From the NCBI RefSeq assembly GCF_000970205.1, contig NZ_CP009512.1, forward strand, positions 558,001 to 622,000: a stretch of DNA of 64,000 nucleotides, read 5' to 3'. Both the position numbers and the translations under genes were made by a program. Source of the stretch: Methanosarcina mazei S-6 (GTDB lineage Archaea; Halobacteriota; Methanosarcinia; Methanosarcinales; Methanosarcinaceae). Shown piece by piece: positions 34,925 through 44,634 of this stretch; position 1 is the first letter of the stretch, and every line of letters starts with the position of its first letter. The notes beneath the pieces are model-generated. The model was not told the DNA's origin and made no database searches. It saw nothing but the letters and a program-made list of their open reading frames with translations.

Positions 34925-35776
34925 TCAGGCTTCTATAAGGGGCTTCAGCAGGTCGTGGTCTCTTAAGAGCCCCTGAAGCTTGCGGTTTGAATTAATTATC
35001 GGTATCTGGTCGATCCTGTTACGCTTCATTTTTCTTGCACAGTCGCTTATAGAGGCAATATAAGTAGCAGTGATCGGTTCCCGGATCATAATGTCGCTTC
35101 CTATCAGATTGGGGACTTTGATTCTGGATACGCTGTAGTAAATACTCATGGTATCTCTCATGGACTCCCATGTCCAGGCATCGTCGTCCTGACCTGCGGA
35201 CATGTCTGACATCTCAACGCTGTCCTCAATAACGCTGGCAGAAATAATGTCACGGTCCGAGATAATTCCTATGAGTTCAAGGGCAGCATCAAGTACAGGT
35301 ACAGCCTTGACACAAGCCAGTTCCATGATCCTGGCTACTACAGGCAAAGGCGTTTCACTGAATATTGCCACCACTTCCTTTTCCACATAGTCTTTGATAG
35401 GAGTGTCTATATTCATATCCGCAATTGCGCCCACAACATCAGCAACCGTTACAAGCCCCACGAGCTTTCCATCGTCTACTACCGGAAGCCTTCTGATGCC
35501 GTGCTGAAGGAGCAGGCGGGCAGCGGACTGCAGGTCCGATCCAGGGGATATGGTTATCGGGTCCCGTGTCATAAGAAGGGCAAGCTGTTCTTCTTCGGGG
35601 TTCTGCAAGAGGTTTGTCCTTGTCACTATCCCGACCACTTTGGAATCTTTGAGTACAGGAACCCCCGAGATGTGTTTGTTCTTAAGGATTTTAAGAACCT
35701 CGTCCCTGGAACCAGGCAGGGTTGCGCATGCGACGTCCCTTACCATGATATCTTCTATGAAGATGTTTTTTGGCAT
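34925..35776 (-). CDS. Four-CBS-domain protein
   Basis: Protein of 283 residues made of four consecutive CBS motifs: IMVRDVACATLPGSRDEVLK at about 8, LMTRDPITISPGSDLQSAARLL at 68, YVEKEVVAIFSETPLPVVARIM at 130 and IMIREPITATYIASISDCARKM at 228, with an acidic linker (SDMSAGQDDD) before the last. Such proteins sense ATP, AMP or SAM. It is 70 bp upstream of uspA on the same strand, which suggests a stress or energy-sensing unit. Confidence 0.9.
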   Translation of the reverse strand: MPKNIFIEDIMVRDVACATLPGSRDEVLKILKNKHISGVPVLKDSKVVGIVTRTNLLQNPEEEQLALLMTRDPITISPGSDLQSAARLLLQHGIRRLPVVDDGKLVGLVTVADVVGAIADMNIDTPIKDYVEKEVVAIFSETPLPVVARIMELACVKAVPVLDAALELIGIISDRDIISASVIEDSVEMSDMSAGQDDDAWTWESMRDTMSIYYSVSRIKVPNLIGSDIMIREPITATYIASISDCARKMKRNRIDQIPIINSNRKLQGLLRDHDLLKPLIEA

Positions 35777-35846
35777 ATGATCTACACCTGTGTTATCCTC
35801 TGAATCCTGGATTTTCTTTTATTATTTCTCTACGGAGGGCTTCAGC

Positions 35847-36305
35847 TCAGCTCTCTTCTCCACTCCGAACGACCATTACCGGAACCTTTGAGCCCCTGGC
35901 AACTTTTTCTGCAACGCTTCCGAGAAGGAACCTGTCAAGTCCGGTTTTTCCAAGTGTTCCCATAATTATCAGGTCAACATTGTTATTTTCTGCGAATTCG
36001 ATAATTGCACTGCTCGGGTTTCCTTCAAGGACAACTTCTCTTACTTCTACCCCTGCTGCTTCTCCCTGGCTCTTTACGGCAGAAACTGCTTTTTCACCCT
36101 CGGACTTCAGGATCTCGTACATCGCTTCCCAGCCGACTTCCGAGCTCATAGGTATTGATGAAAAAGAAGATATGTCCACCACATAAAGTGCGTGAACCGT
36201 AGCCCCGCTGAGTTTTGCAATCTCAATTCCGTGAGATATTGCCTTCTGGGTATTCTCGGATCCATCTGTTGCAATTACTATGTTCCGGTAAAATTCGCTA
36301 TTCAT
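35847..36305 (-). CDS. Universal stress protein UspA family
   Basis: Protein of 152 residues with the ATP-binding form motif IIMGTLGKTGLDRFLLGSVAEKV (G-x2-G-x9-G-S) near 115 and the N-terminal VIATDGSENTQKA. Forms cytoplasmic dimers; role in stress survival. Followed on the same strand by the four-CBS protein and preceded by an amidohydrolase gene 19 bp upstream. Confidence 0.94.
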   Translation of the reverse strand: MNSEFYRNIVIATDGSENTQKAISHGIEIAKLSGATVHALYVVDISSFSSIPMSSEVGWEAMYEILKSEGEKAVSAVKSQGEAAGVEVREVVLEGNPSSAIIEFAENNNVDLIIMGTLGKTGLDRFLLGSVAEKVARGSKVPVMVVRSGEES

Positions 36306-36324
36306 GTTTCGTTCTCCATTTGAT

Positions 36325-37434
36325 TTACGAATGAAGTACCGCTAATATATCATCGGGCCTTGCCCGTTTTGTAATTCCACCTACAGGGTCCTGTATACCT
36401 GCAAGATTATTAGAATCCCCGTTCAGGATCATTAAATTGGCTTTATTCCCCTTTTCGATAGAACACATGGAATCTGGTCCCATTACAAAAGAACCATTAA
36501 GTGTGCAAATTTTAAATACTTGCCTATCATCTATAGAAAATATTTTTGACATAAATTCCATTTCAGCAAACATATTTACAGAATTTAACATTACATTATC
36601 TGTCCCGGCTGCTACCCGAATACCCGCTTCAAGCATTTCAGCTATTGGAGCCATCCCTGCCCCTGTTACAAAGTTTGACCTCGGGCAGACAACAACCGGA
36701 ATTTTTGCCTGAGCAATTTCATCGAGGTCTTTTTTTCCTGCATGTGTTAAATGAATTAAAAGGTCCGGCTCAAGAGAAAGGGCTTTTTCAATGTCGCTTC
36801 TATTCTTTTCACCTGCATGGATTGCAAAAAGTTTTTTTCTTTCCCGGGTGCAGGCTGTAATCTCCTGAAGGAGGTTCATGTCGAGGTCATTTGCTCCACT
36901 CATTCCGAGCCCATCGGAACGAAGTAAAATCCTTCTTACTTCGGAAAGTACCACTTGCAGAGGTAGATCCGGTTCTGCAGGTCTTCCGAATATCAATGAA
37001 CGCAGCTCAAGTCCTTCAAGGGCTTTATTCAGAGCTGCAACCCCCAAAAACCCTCCTTCCCTGAAATCAGCAAAAGCACAGGTCCCGGTATCTATCATGT
37101 CCAGTAAAGACCTTTTTATGTGCCCTACAAGGGTTTTATAGGGAGTTTCCCTGAGAATCCTGTGTTTTAATCCGTCAGGCGGCTTTACAAGAGAGTCAAG
37201 GTCTCTCTGGACCCGAAAACCGGAAGTTTTTCCAAGTACAGGGTCTTTACAAACGGAGTCCCCAAGATGAGTGTGAGCATTGACAAAACAGGGAGCTATT
37301 ATATTTTTTGAATTTGTACGTTCTTCTCCAATTTCCGTAATTATTCCATTTTTTACACAGATGTACCCCTCTATGGGCAAAATCTCGGGACCTGCAATAA
37401 TTGTTCCGGAAATTATTTGTTCAGTGCCGTACAT
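36325..37434 (-). CDS. Metal-dependent amidohydrolase (deaminase-like)
   Basis: Protein of 369 residues with the amidohydrolase metal ligands H54 and H56 (NAHTHLGD), a later His in AIHAGEK, LTHAGK and the Asp of GTDN near 276. N-terminal and C-terminal beta pieces form the usual composite domain. The pattern resembles cytosine/adenosine or S-adenosylhomocysteine deaminases, but it is shorter than those and the substrate is not clear. The 19-bp gap to uspA suggests one transcript. Confidence 0.85.
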   Translation of the reverse strand: MYGTEQIISGTIIAGPEILPIEGYICVKNGIITEIGEERTNSKNIIAPCFVNAHTHLGDSVCKDPVLGKTSGFRVQRDLDSLVKPPDGLKHRILRETPYKTLVGHIKRSLLDMIDTGTCAFADFREGGFLGVAALNKALEGLELRSLIFGRPAEPDLPLQVVLSEVRRILLRSDGLGMSGANDLDMNLLQEITACTRERKKLFAIHAGEKNRSDIEKALSLEPDLLIHLTHAGKKDLDEIAQAKIPVVVCPRSNFVTGAGMAPIAEMLEAGIRVAAGTDNVMLNSVNMFAEMEFMSKIFSIDDRQVFKICTLNGSFVMGPDSMCSIEKGNKANLMILNGDSNNLAGIQDPVGGITKRARPDDILAVLHS

Positions 37435-38077
37435 CTATAAGCACCTCTGCTGTTTATCAACCTTCTGTGCTCAGCTTATGGAGACCAAACATATACATCA
37501 TATATAATCTTTCCTTAAGCCTTTTTATATTATTCAGGCATTTTTTCTTCTATTCTGGGCACGCTGGAGTATTTTTTTCGTCTTTTTGGTTAGAAGTTTC
37601 TGAATATATATACAAAACAAAAATTCTTTTCACCGACATATTTATTAATTATCAAATATATATATGGGTTTCAGTCGCATTGTATAGGTCCTTGCACGAG
37701 ATAATGGAAAATCCTGACTGTGAGTGTACAGACAACCCCAATGCGATACATCGATAGTGTGATATTGCCCGGCACGAGGGTAACTGAAAGGGACTGCGGA
37801 AAACCAGAGTATGATCTTTCGGAGTTAGTGCGTCCGGGTTACAGCACTATTTTATGTTAATTTATTTTTATAACTCGAGTTTATAATTTATTTCATACCT
37901 GGTGTTTTTATATATGGAAAAATTCAGTACCTGCCCAGCCGTCCAGGGTTCGCCATTCCATGCGTGGTTATAACTTATTCATTTCGGCTGCTTTTTATTT
38001 ATCCTCTGCCTTTTGCTAATGGCTCTTATTACAAATTCCCAGGTTTCGTCACTAATTTATATAATATATTTTAAAAG
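37435..38077. other. Intergenic region holding a candidate RNA gene
   Basis: A 643-bp gap. TATA-like tatatatat near 37655-37670 could start a transcript at about 37690. It contains the structured segment 37754-37850 described separately and a 17-codon frame (MENPDCECTDNPNAIHR, 37705-37758) just ahead of it. Confidence 0.4.
37754..37850 (+). ncRNA. Candidate H/ACA-type guide RNA
   Basis: Lower stem CCCGG 37768-37772 with CCGGG 37834-37838; two bases later comes ACA (37841-37843). An upper stem is formed by AACT(..)GAAAG near 37782 and CTTTC(gg)AGTT near 37816-37826. The distance from the base of the upper stem to ACA is 14 nt, the known spacing in archaeal H/ACA guides. Outer ATAGTG 37754-37759 and CACTAT 37845-37850 also pair. 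A T-rich stretch follows. The pocket strands are cacgagggt and agtgcgt; the target is not identified. Confidence 0.45.
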
Positions 38078-38404
38078 ATGAGATCCATGTCCTTTGAAGA
38101 GGCAATAAAATCTTTGGATTCCGGTATTATTGTGGATATCGAAGTCACTCCGGGTTCCAGATCGCTTTCTGTCCCGAGCGGCTATAATGAATGGCGAAAG
38201 AGAATTGAAGTAAAGCTGACCAGAAATGCCCAGAAAGGAAAGGCAAATGAGCAGCTTATTGAAAGCCTTGCAGAGCTTTTTGGCATATGCAGTTCTGATA
38301 TCTTTATAAGTAGCGGAGCCACAAGCAGCAAGAAGTCCTTGCTGATAAAAGGGGTATCCTATCAGCAAGCTGTTCTGGTTTTCGGGAAACACTTAAAGGG
38401 TTGA
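38078..38404 (+). CDS. DUF167 (YggU) family protein
   Basis: Protein of 108 residues with the family segments IVDIEVTPGSRSLSVPSGYNEWRKRIEVKLT and GKANEQLIESLAELFGI, ending ATSSKKSLLIKGVS. A small alpha/beta protein of unknown function found across life. ATG 38078 or 38087 could start it. 70 bp before the toprim gene. Confidence 0.88.
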   Translation: MRSMSFEEAIKSLDSGIIVDIEVTPGSRSLSVPSGYNEWRKRIEVKLTRNAQKGKANEQLIESLAELFGICSSDIFISSGATSSKKSLLIKGVSYQQAVLVFGKHLKG

Positions 38405-38474
38405 AGCCAGGAGTTTTAGACAGTTTTCCTGACTGGCAGGCTTTCTTACCACACTTCCTGTTTAACGAAAAAGG

Positions 38475-38939
38475 TTGAAGAATAACGTGACTGATGTTGA
38501 TGTCTACAGAAAAAGGCTGGAAAGGATTGAAGAACTGCTTCTGGAACTTTCAGAATCTGCGGAAAGAGGGGCAGTAATTATCGTAGAAGGAAAAAGAGAT
38601 ATTCTTTCCATGAAAAAGCTCGGTATTAAAGGCAGCTTCGAGCTTGCAACCCGGTATTCTCTTTTTAATTTCTCAGAGAGGATAGCCAGCCTCGGCTGTG
38701 AGGTTATCATACTCACGGATTGGGACAGGAGAGGTGACCTGCTTGCAGCCAAACTCTCGGAATATTTTGAAAATTTCGGGGTAAAACCTGACCTTCAGAT
38801 CCGAAATAAGTTGAAACTGATTTCCCAGAAAGAAATCAAAGATATAGAAAGCCTGTATACTTATGTTTCCAAACTCAGGGTAAAAACAGGTTCTTCTCTA
38901 AACTCCGAATATGAAACGAATCTGGAATTTGAAAGATAG
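38475..38939 (+). CDS. Toprim-domain protein
   Basis: Protein of 154 residues with the toprim catalytic Glu in [10 protein letters not shown] near 37 and the DxD-like LTDWDRRGD near 82. Small archaeal toprim proteins of this type resemble primase/RNase M5 catalytic cores; the reaction in archaea is not known. TTG 38475 is the furthest start, GTG 38487 an alternative. C-terminal tail past residue 125 is charged. Probably follows DUF167 in the same transcript. Confidence 0.85.
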   Translation: MKNNVTDVDVYRKRLERIEELLLELSESAERGAVIIVEGKRDILSMKKLGIKGSFELATRYSLFNFSERIASLGCEVIILTDWDRRGDLLAAKLSEYFENFGVKPDLQIRNKLKLISQKEIKDIESLYTYVSKLRVKTGSSLNSEYETNLEFER

Positions 38940-39045
38940 TAACGTTACTATCCGATAAAGTGCCCTTATTCTCAATATATTTTAAAAAAGAAAAAATGAA
39001 GATTTGAAGATTAATACTTACATCCGGTTAAAAAACTTTTATCCC

Positions 39046-39450
39046 TTATGCGTTGGATGATTCTCCTTTCTCCTGAATCATATCCAGGCCTTGAGGGCTC
39101 TTTTGATGATTGAATGTCCTGTCAAATTCCGGATATTTTGGAAATTTGCCAGCCAGTTCTTCAAACATTTTATGTCTTGGACTGATAATTATTATATGCG
39201 CAGGGGGGTGGATCTTCTTCAACCTGCTTATCGCCGCTCCCGCGTGGTTATTTAACTCTACAAGGGCTGCAGAGTTGCATTTTGACTTGAGTGATACGCC
39301 CATTACACTCACAAGAAGTTCATCAGCATAATTTGGCTCAATACATTTAGGAGTCGCTGAAAATTGAATATGTCCGTATCTTTCTAGGTCATGTAATGCT
39401 ATTTTTACTTTATCCGAGTCGTCTGCCCGGACTAACGCGAATGATTTCAT
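39046..39450 (-). CDS. DUF356 family protein
   Basis: Protein of 134 residues beginning MKSFALVRADDSDKVKIALHDLERYG and containing HPPAHIIIISPRHKMFEEL, which I recognise as DUF356, a family restricted to methanogens. A small alpha/beta protein with no known reaction. Single gene; the 887-bp gap upstream holds its promoter. Confidence 0.82.
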   Translation of the reverse strand: MKSFALVRADDSDKVKIALHDLERYGHIQFSATPKCIEPNYADELLVSVMGVSLKSKCNSAALVELNNHAGAAISRLKKIHPPAHIIIISPRHKMFEELAGKFPKYPEFDRTFNHQKSPQGLDMIQEKGESSNA

Positions 39451-40337
39451 TTTTTACACACCACCAATCTATAAAGTTATCCCCATTTCGATATGGATTT
39501 ACCCCTATAATAAACTTTGTGTATGAAATGGCTTAGCAGGCGACCATTATTCCCTTGCGAATGCGGCGTCCTCATCATATTATTTTAACTAAAAATGGTC
39601 ATTTACGGAGTCGTAATATATTGTACGCCTTTCTCCTATACTCAAAAATTACAGGGCTATTCCATAATTGTCTTTTTTCAAGATTTAGTATGCGTCTCCA
39701 TGATATGAAGCTGCGTATTCTATACTTATATGCATCGTATATATATTCGTTTTGAAATAATATTTCTTCTCAAGAAAACTTTACTTAAAGTTTTTTAAGT
39801 TGCGTTTTTTTAAAAAATTACTTTTTTTCTTTTATTAATATATTATTATTTTTTATCCCTCTTTGTCTATTTTAATATGTCCTGATTCTGCATGATGAAT
39901 TTTTCACAAAATCAATCACTGACCAGAGAATTTTTTTATCCTCAATTTATTTTATTGACTTATTAAATATCATCTATAATTAAATAAATACTTTAATATA
40001 TTATTTTTCCAGCCTGATGTTACTACAGGACCGGGATATACTTCCTCAAATGGTATCTTTTATTTAGGACCTTACCATATCATATACCGAAACAGTATAC
40101 AAAAATATTTATCCCAGGACTCCCTGTGTCCTTTTTTCACCTCCATGTATGAAAAAGCTCAAATGTTTCGGGACTGAGTCCTTACCCTTAATTCAGTTAA
40201 ACTCCTGTGGTTCAGTTAATTATATCTTATATAGCCCTTTGATTTTCAGGTCTGAATAGATAATTGAATCTGGTCCAGAACCTGTTTCAGGCTTATGTGG
40301 GCAAAGCCCTCGCAATTATTGCAAAGACGGTGAGTAT
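39451..40337. other. Long AT-rich intergenic region before proA
   Basis: An 887-bp gap with long T and A runs. An 8-bp hairpin AAAACTTT/AAAGTTTT lies at 39775-39794 followed by T residues, terminator-like. Short frames here lack good codon use and starts. The last 120 bp before proA hold its ribosome binding site GGTGAG at 40330. Confidence 0.4.
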
Positions 40338-41681
40338 ATGGCTAATGATATTGAATCTAAAGTAATTAAAGCAAAAAAAGCTTCAATTGAGCTTGCCAGT
40401 GTAAGCTCCGAGGTAAAAAACAGGGCTCTTGAAGCTATGGCGGAAGCCCTTGATAAAGAGAGAAAAATCATCCTTGAAGCGAATTTAAAGGATCTTGAAT
40501 ATGCAGCCCAACTGAAAAAAGCCGGAAAGCTTACTCAGGCTCTTGTAGACCGGCTTAAGGTTACGGACTCAAAAGTTGACGGGATGATTGCAGGAATCAG
40601 GGACGTAATAAAACTTAAAGACCCTGTGGGAGAAACCCTTTCCACTCTTGAACTCGATGACGACCTGATCCTCTACCAGGTCAGCTGCCCTATAGGTCTT
40701 ATAGGGGTAATTTTTGAGTCCAGGCCTGACGTGGTGCCCCAGGTAATGTCTCTCTGCCTGAAAAGTGGCAATGCAACCATTTTCAAAGGGGGAAGCGAAG
40801 CCAGGGAGTCTAACCGTACTATTTTCGATATTCTTGTAAGAGCCATAGAGTCCACCGGGGGCATGCCTGAAGGGGCGTTCCAGCTTATGGAAACCAGGGA
40901 AGAAATCATGAGCCTTCTGAGCCTTGATGCGTATGTCGACCTCCTTATCCCCAGAGGGTCCAATGAATTTGTCAAATTTATCCAGGACAATACAAAAATC
41001 CCTGTACTCGGGCATACAAGCGGCATCTGCCACATCTATGTGGACGAATTTGCAGACCCTGATACAGCCTGGCAGGTCTGTTTTGATGCCAAAGTCCAGT
41101 ACCCCGCAGTTTGCAATGCCATAGAAACCCTTCTTGTGAACCGCAATATTGCAGAAGTTTTCCTGCCCAAAATGGCTGAAATGTATCTAAAGGCAGGGGT
41201 TGAACTGCGCTGCGATGAAGGTAGTTATTCTCTGCTCTCAGAAAAAGGGCTATCTCCCCTTTCAAGAGCAACTGATGAGGACTGGAGCCTTGAATACAAT
41301 GACCTTATCCTCTCAATAAAACTCGTAGATACCATTAAGGAAGCAGTTGACCACATAAACACCTTTGGTTCCCATCACACAGACGGGATAATCACGGAAA
41401 ACGCTTCCCGCAGGAAGGAGTTCATAGGGCTTGTTGACTCTTCAAGCGTTATGGTGAACGCTTCAACACGTTTTGCTGACGGTTACAGATATGGAAAAGG
41501 TGCCGAAGTCGGGATCAGCACAAATAAGATCCATTCGCGCGGGCCTGTCGGTATGGAAGGGCTGTTAATTTACAAGTATATCCTCATGGGTAAAGGGCAG
41601 GTTGTTGCAGACTATGCAGGAAAAAATGCAAAACCCTATACTCACAGGAAGCTTGACCTTAAGTTCGAGGATGTGAATTAA
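40338..41681 (+). CDS. proA: Gamma-glutamyl phosphate reductase
   Basis: Enzyme of 447 residues making glutamate-5-semialdehyde from glutamyl phosphate with NADPH, second step of proline synthesis. Motifs: IGVIFESRPDVVPQVMSLCLKSGNA near 120, FKGGSEARESN near 150, catalytic Cys in QYPAVCNAIETLL near 262, and STRFADGYRYGKGAEVGIST near 380. First gene of a proA-proB-proC cluster on the plus strand; 137 bp to proB. Confidence 0.97.
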   Translation: MANDIESKVIKAKKASIELASVSSEVKNRALEAMAEALDKERKIILEANLKDLEYAAQLKKAGKLTQALVDRLKVTDSKVDGMIAGIRDVIKLKDPVGETLSTLELDDDLILYQVSCPIGLIGVIFESRPDVVPQVMSLCLKSGNATIFKGGSEARESNRTIFDILVRAIESTGGMPEGAFQLMETREEIMSLLSLDAYVDLLIPRGSNEFVKFIQDNTKIPVLGHTSGICHIYVDEFADPDTAWQVCFDAKVQYPAVCNAIETLLVNRNIAEVFLPKMAEMYLKAGVELRCDEGSYSLLSEKGLSPLSRATDEDWSLEYNDLILSIKLVDTIKEAVDHINTFGSHHTDGIITENASRRKEFIGLVDSSSVMVNASTRFADGYRYGKGAEVGISTNKIHSRGPVGMEGLLIYKYILMGKGQVVADYAGKNAKPYTHRKLDLKFEDVN

Positions 41682-41818
41682 CACATCCCTGATAATTTCT
41701 GATATGTTTATATATTTGAATCGAAATACCAGCGCAGGTTAAGTGCAAAAACCGGAAACCCGGCTATTATAGAAATCAAGCGCAGCCGCTTTCCAAATAA
41801 CTTTAAGAGGCACTTCTA

Positions 41819-42976
41819 TTGACAGAAAGAGAACAATTTTTCCGTGATGTTAATAAAATCGTCATTAAGATCGGAACTTCTTCAATTACCAGAAAGGGCT
41901 GTGACCATACCAGGGAAAACTGCAACATTGACCCGGCATTTATGGAAAGCATAGCCTTCCAGGTCTCAGAGCTCCGAAAGCAGGGGAAAGAAGTAATTAT
42001 TGTGAGTTCGGGAGCAATAGGTGTCGGGCTGAATGAGCTGGGCATAGCCCCCAAACCCCGTGAGATCCCTATCAGACAGGCAGCTGCAGCGGTCGGGCAG
42101 AGTATGCTGATGCAGGACTGGAGCAGAGCTTTTTCCAGATACGGAATGAAGGTTGCCCAGATCCTTCTTACCTATGAATTCTATTCTGATAGAGTAACTT
42201 ACCTCAACCTGAGAAACAGCATCTCAACCCTGCTGGAGTATGGTGTTGTCCCGATAATAAACGAAAACGACTGTACCTGTACAAACGAGATTGAAGCAAT
42301 CTTCGGGGACAATGACAAGCTCTCTGCAATGGTTGCGAGCAAAATCGATGCTGATCTTCTGATTATCCTTTCGGATATTGATGGGCTTTTTGACAGGAAC
42401 CCGAAAACTCACATTGACGCAAAGCTTCTGACCATTGTGAAAAAGATCACGCCTGAGATTGAAAGTTATGGGGGCGACCCTACAAGCTTCAAAGGCGTTG
42501 GCGGGATGCGGACCAAAATAAAAGCTGCAAAAATCTGCAGTATGGCAGGCTGCTATGTAGTTATTGCAAACAGCGATGTAGAGGACGTCATCCTGAAAAT
42601 AGCCTCAGGGGAAGAAATAGGGACCCTTTTCCTTGCTGAACGGCATATCCAGAAAAACCGCGCTCGCTGGATTATCCTTGCCAGGGCTTCAGGAACGGTC
42701 CGTGTAGATGCCGGAGCAAAAGCTGCTGTCCTCGGGAAAAATAGCCTTCTCCCGGCAGGCGTTGTGGATGTGGAAGGGACATTTGATAGGGGAGATGTCG
42801 TGAAACTCGAATGTGACGGCAAAATATTTGCAAAAGGGATTACCGACTATACCTCTGAAGAGTTAATTAAAATAAAAGGAGTTCATACAGACCAGATTGA
42901 AAACGTTCTGGGCTACAGTAATTACAACAACGTGATAAAAAAGGAAAATATCGGCATACTGGAAGAGTTAAATTGA
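41819..42976 (+). CDS. proB: Glutamate 5-kinase with PUA domain
   Basis: Protein of 385 residues that phosphorylates glutamate, the first committed step to proline and usual point of feedback inhibition. Amino-acid kinase domain 1-265 (VIKIGTSSI near 14, VSSGAIGVGLNELG near 62, NENDCTCTNEIEAIFGDNDKLSAMVA near 142) and a PUA domain at about 290-370. TTG start at 41819. The C-terminal DNA is followed by a short-repeat array before proC. Confidence 0.96.
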   Translation: MTEREQFFRDVNKIVIKIGTSSITRKGCDHTRENCNIDPAFMESIAFQVSELRKQGKEVIIVSSGAIGVGLNELGIAPKPREIPIRQAAAAVGQSMLMQDWSRAFSRYGMKVAQILLTYEFYSDRVTYLNLRNSISTLLEYGVVPIINENDCTCTNEIEAIFGDNDKLSAMVASKIDADLLIILSDIDGLFDRNPKTHIDAKLLTIVKKITPEIESYGGDPTSFKGVGGMRTKIKAAKICSMAGCYVVIANSDVEDVILKIASGEEIGTLFLAERHIQKNRARWIILARASGTVRVDAGAKAAVLGKNSLLPAGVVDVEGTFDRGDVVKLECDGKIFAKGITDYTSEELIKIKGVHTDQIENVLGYSNYNNVIKKENIGILEELN

Positions 42977-43017
42977 GCATCGGGTTTGTAAGAGTTTCAG
43001 GACCTTCTGGTTCTTTA

Positions 43018-43133
43018 CAGGTAATTTACGGTAATTTAAGGTTAATTTAAGGTTAATTTAAGGTTAATTTAAGTTTATTTAAGTTTATTTAAGTTTATTT
43101 AAGGTCAATTTAAGTTTATTTAAGTTTATTTTT
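43018..43133. repeat. 10-11 bp tandem array between proB and proC
   Basis: About eleven units of two kinds, ggttaatttaa and gtttatttaa, in a row. The array ends 24 bp before the proC ATG, so it forms most of the proC leader or promoter; the ribosome binding site AAGGAG lies just after it. Confidence 0.9.
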
Positions 43134-43156
43134 CTGGAAATAAGGAGATTTTATAC

Positions 43157-43969
43157 ATGATAAATCGAAAAATAGGATTCATTGGGGCAGGGAAAATGGG
43201 TTCTGCTCTCATGCAGGGCATAATTAAAGCCGGAATCGTGCAGCCTGAAAATATCGGTGCAAGCGATGTATACGAGCCTTTTTTAAAAGAGCTTCAGACA
43301 AAGCTGGGGATCAGGGTATCAACCGATAATACCGTTATTGTCCGGGAGTCGGATATCCTCATTCTTGCAGTAAAGCCCCAGACGCTTGGTTCTGTACTTG
43401 AAAACCTGAAAAATGAAATTACTTCCGAAAAACTCGTAATATCAATTGCTGCAGGAGTGCCTCTTTCAACTTACGAGGGCGCTCTTCTTGAAGGCACCAG
43501 GGTTGTCCGTGTCATGCCCAATATAGCAGCAACAGTTTCGGAGGCTGCTTCGGGAATTTCCCCCGGGAAGAACGCGACCCCTGAGGATATGAAAGATGCT
43601 CTTACTATCTTTTCTGCGGTTGGTACTGCAGTTCAGGTTCCTGAATCCCTGATGGACGCAGTTACAGGTCTTTCCGGCAGTGGGCCTGCTTTCATTTTCC
43701 CTGTCATAGAGGCTATGGCTGACGGGGCTGTACTGGAAGGCATGGACAGGAAAAGCGCTCTTACCCTCGCAGCCCAGACCGTGCTCGGAGCCGCAAAAAT
43801 GGCACTTGAAACAGGCATGCACCCCGGAGAACTCAAAGATATGGTTACATCTCCTGCCGGTACCACTATTCAGGGAGTTCATGCTCTCGAGGAAGCAGGA
43901 ATCAGGGCAGCTTTTATGAATGCAGTTATAAGAGCAAGCGAACGCTCAAGAGAACTCGGGAAGAAGTAA
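43157..43969 (+). CDS. proC: Pyrroline-5-carboxylate reductase
   Basis: Protein of 270 residues performing the last proline step with NAD(P)H. The N-terminal IGFIGAGKMGSALMQGI is the Rossmann motif, and the C-terminal helical part has GLSGSGPAFIF and DMVTSPAGTTIQGVHALEEAG, the ProC signature. Third gene of the pro cluster. Followed by a 657-bp gap that contains a structured segment and then IS66 copy 2. Confidence 0.97.
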   Translation: MINRKIGFIGAGKMGSALMQGIIKAGIVQPENIGASDVYEPFLKELQTKLGIRVSTDNTVIVRESDILILAVKPQTLGSVLENLKNEITSEKLVISIAAGVPLSTYEGALLEGTRVVRVMPNIAATVSEAASGISPGKNATPEDMKDALTIFSAVGTAVQVPESLMDAVTGLSGSGPAFIFPVIEAMADGAVLEGMDRKSALTLAAQTVLGAAKMALETGMHPGELKDMVTSPAGTTIQGVHALEEAGIRAAFMNAVIRASERSRELGKK

Positions 43970-44221
43970 TAATATCGGTTTCTTCCTTTTCTTAAATCCT
44001 CTTCCATTCATCTTTAATTCCTTTTCATCCTTTTTCTTTTTTATAAGTCTTCAATGTGTAAATTTCTTAAGACAAATTTTGCTTTCTAGATAAAAATTCC
44101 TTTCTTTTCGCTTTCTGGCGTCCTTTGTGATATTTACCTCTTATTTTCTTAGTTATAGTTCATGATTATTTGTTATAAATTTGGGTAAATTTTATATATC
44201 AGTGGAATCAATATTATTTTC

Positions 44222-44560
44222 TACCTGATAAAAGCTGAGCATGCATAAATGAGCTAGCGGGGGTCATAGTTCCTGTCCCATGCCTTACTCTCGTTTATGA
44301 GATGTTCCAGTCCGGGATATCCTGTATAAGTTCTCTAAAACTGAGAATTTTTCACCTATATTGTATTCCTCGGTGAACCCGGAAAATCATGCTTAATTTG
44401 AAAATAAGAAGCGAATAAATTACGATAAATTATGGTGGAACGGGGTACTGGACCTTCTCTGTTCGCCATGAGGGGGATCTCTTATGGGGGATACGAGATT
44501 CCTCTCCAGACTCCTCTTATTCTCGCCTGAAAGATTATTCGCTACAGGCTTTTTATCTTA
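44222..44560 (+). ncRNA. Candidate long structured RNA of about 330 nt
   Basis: A TATA box tttatatat at 44191-44199 lies about 27 bp upstream, and a T-rich end ggcttttta lies at 44548-44556. Three long-range stems: CATAAATGAG 44244-44253 with CTCGTTTATG 44290-44299 (one G-U); GCGAATAA 44411-44418 with TTATTCGC 44535-44542 (perfect); GAGGGGGATCTC 44470-44481 with GAGATTCCTCTC 44495-44506 (12 pairs, two G-U). The G-U pairs exist only in the plus-strand transcript, which fixes the strand. I could not match it to 7S, RNase P or other known RNA motifs. Confidence 0.55.
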
Positions 44561-44634
44561 AAAAATAGCAGCGTATTTTATGTCATTAATAAATAAAATA
44601 ATGTTTTTAAAAAAGTAAAATAATGTGTAACTAT

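Noticed and set aside
44222-44560. Identification as 7S (SRP) RNA or RNase P RNA
   Set aside because: Neither the S-domain GGAA-type motif of 7S RNA nor the conserved regions of RNase P RNA are visible.
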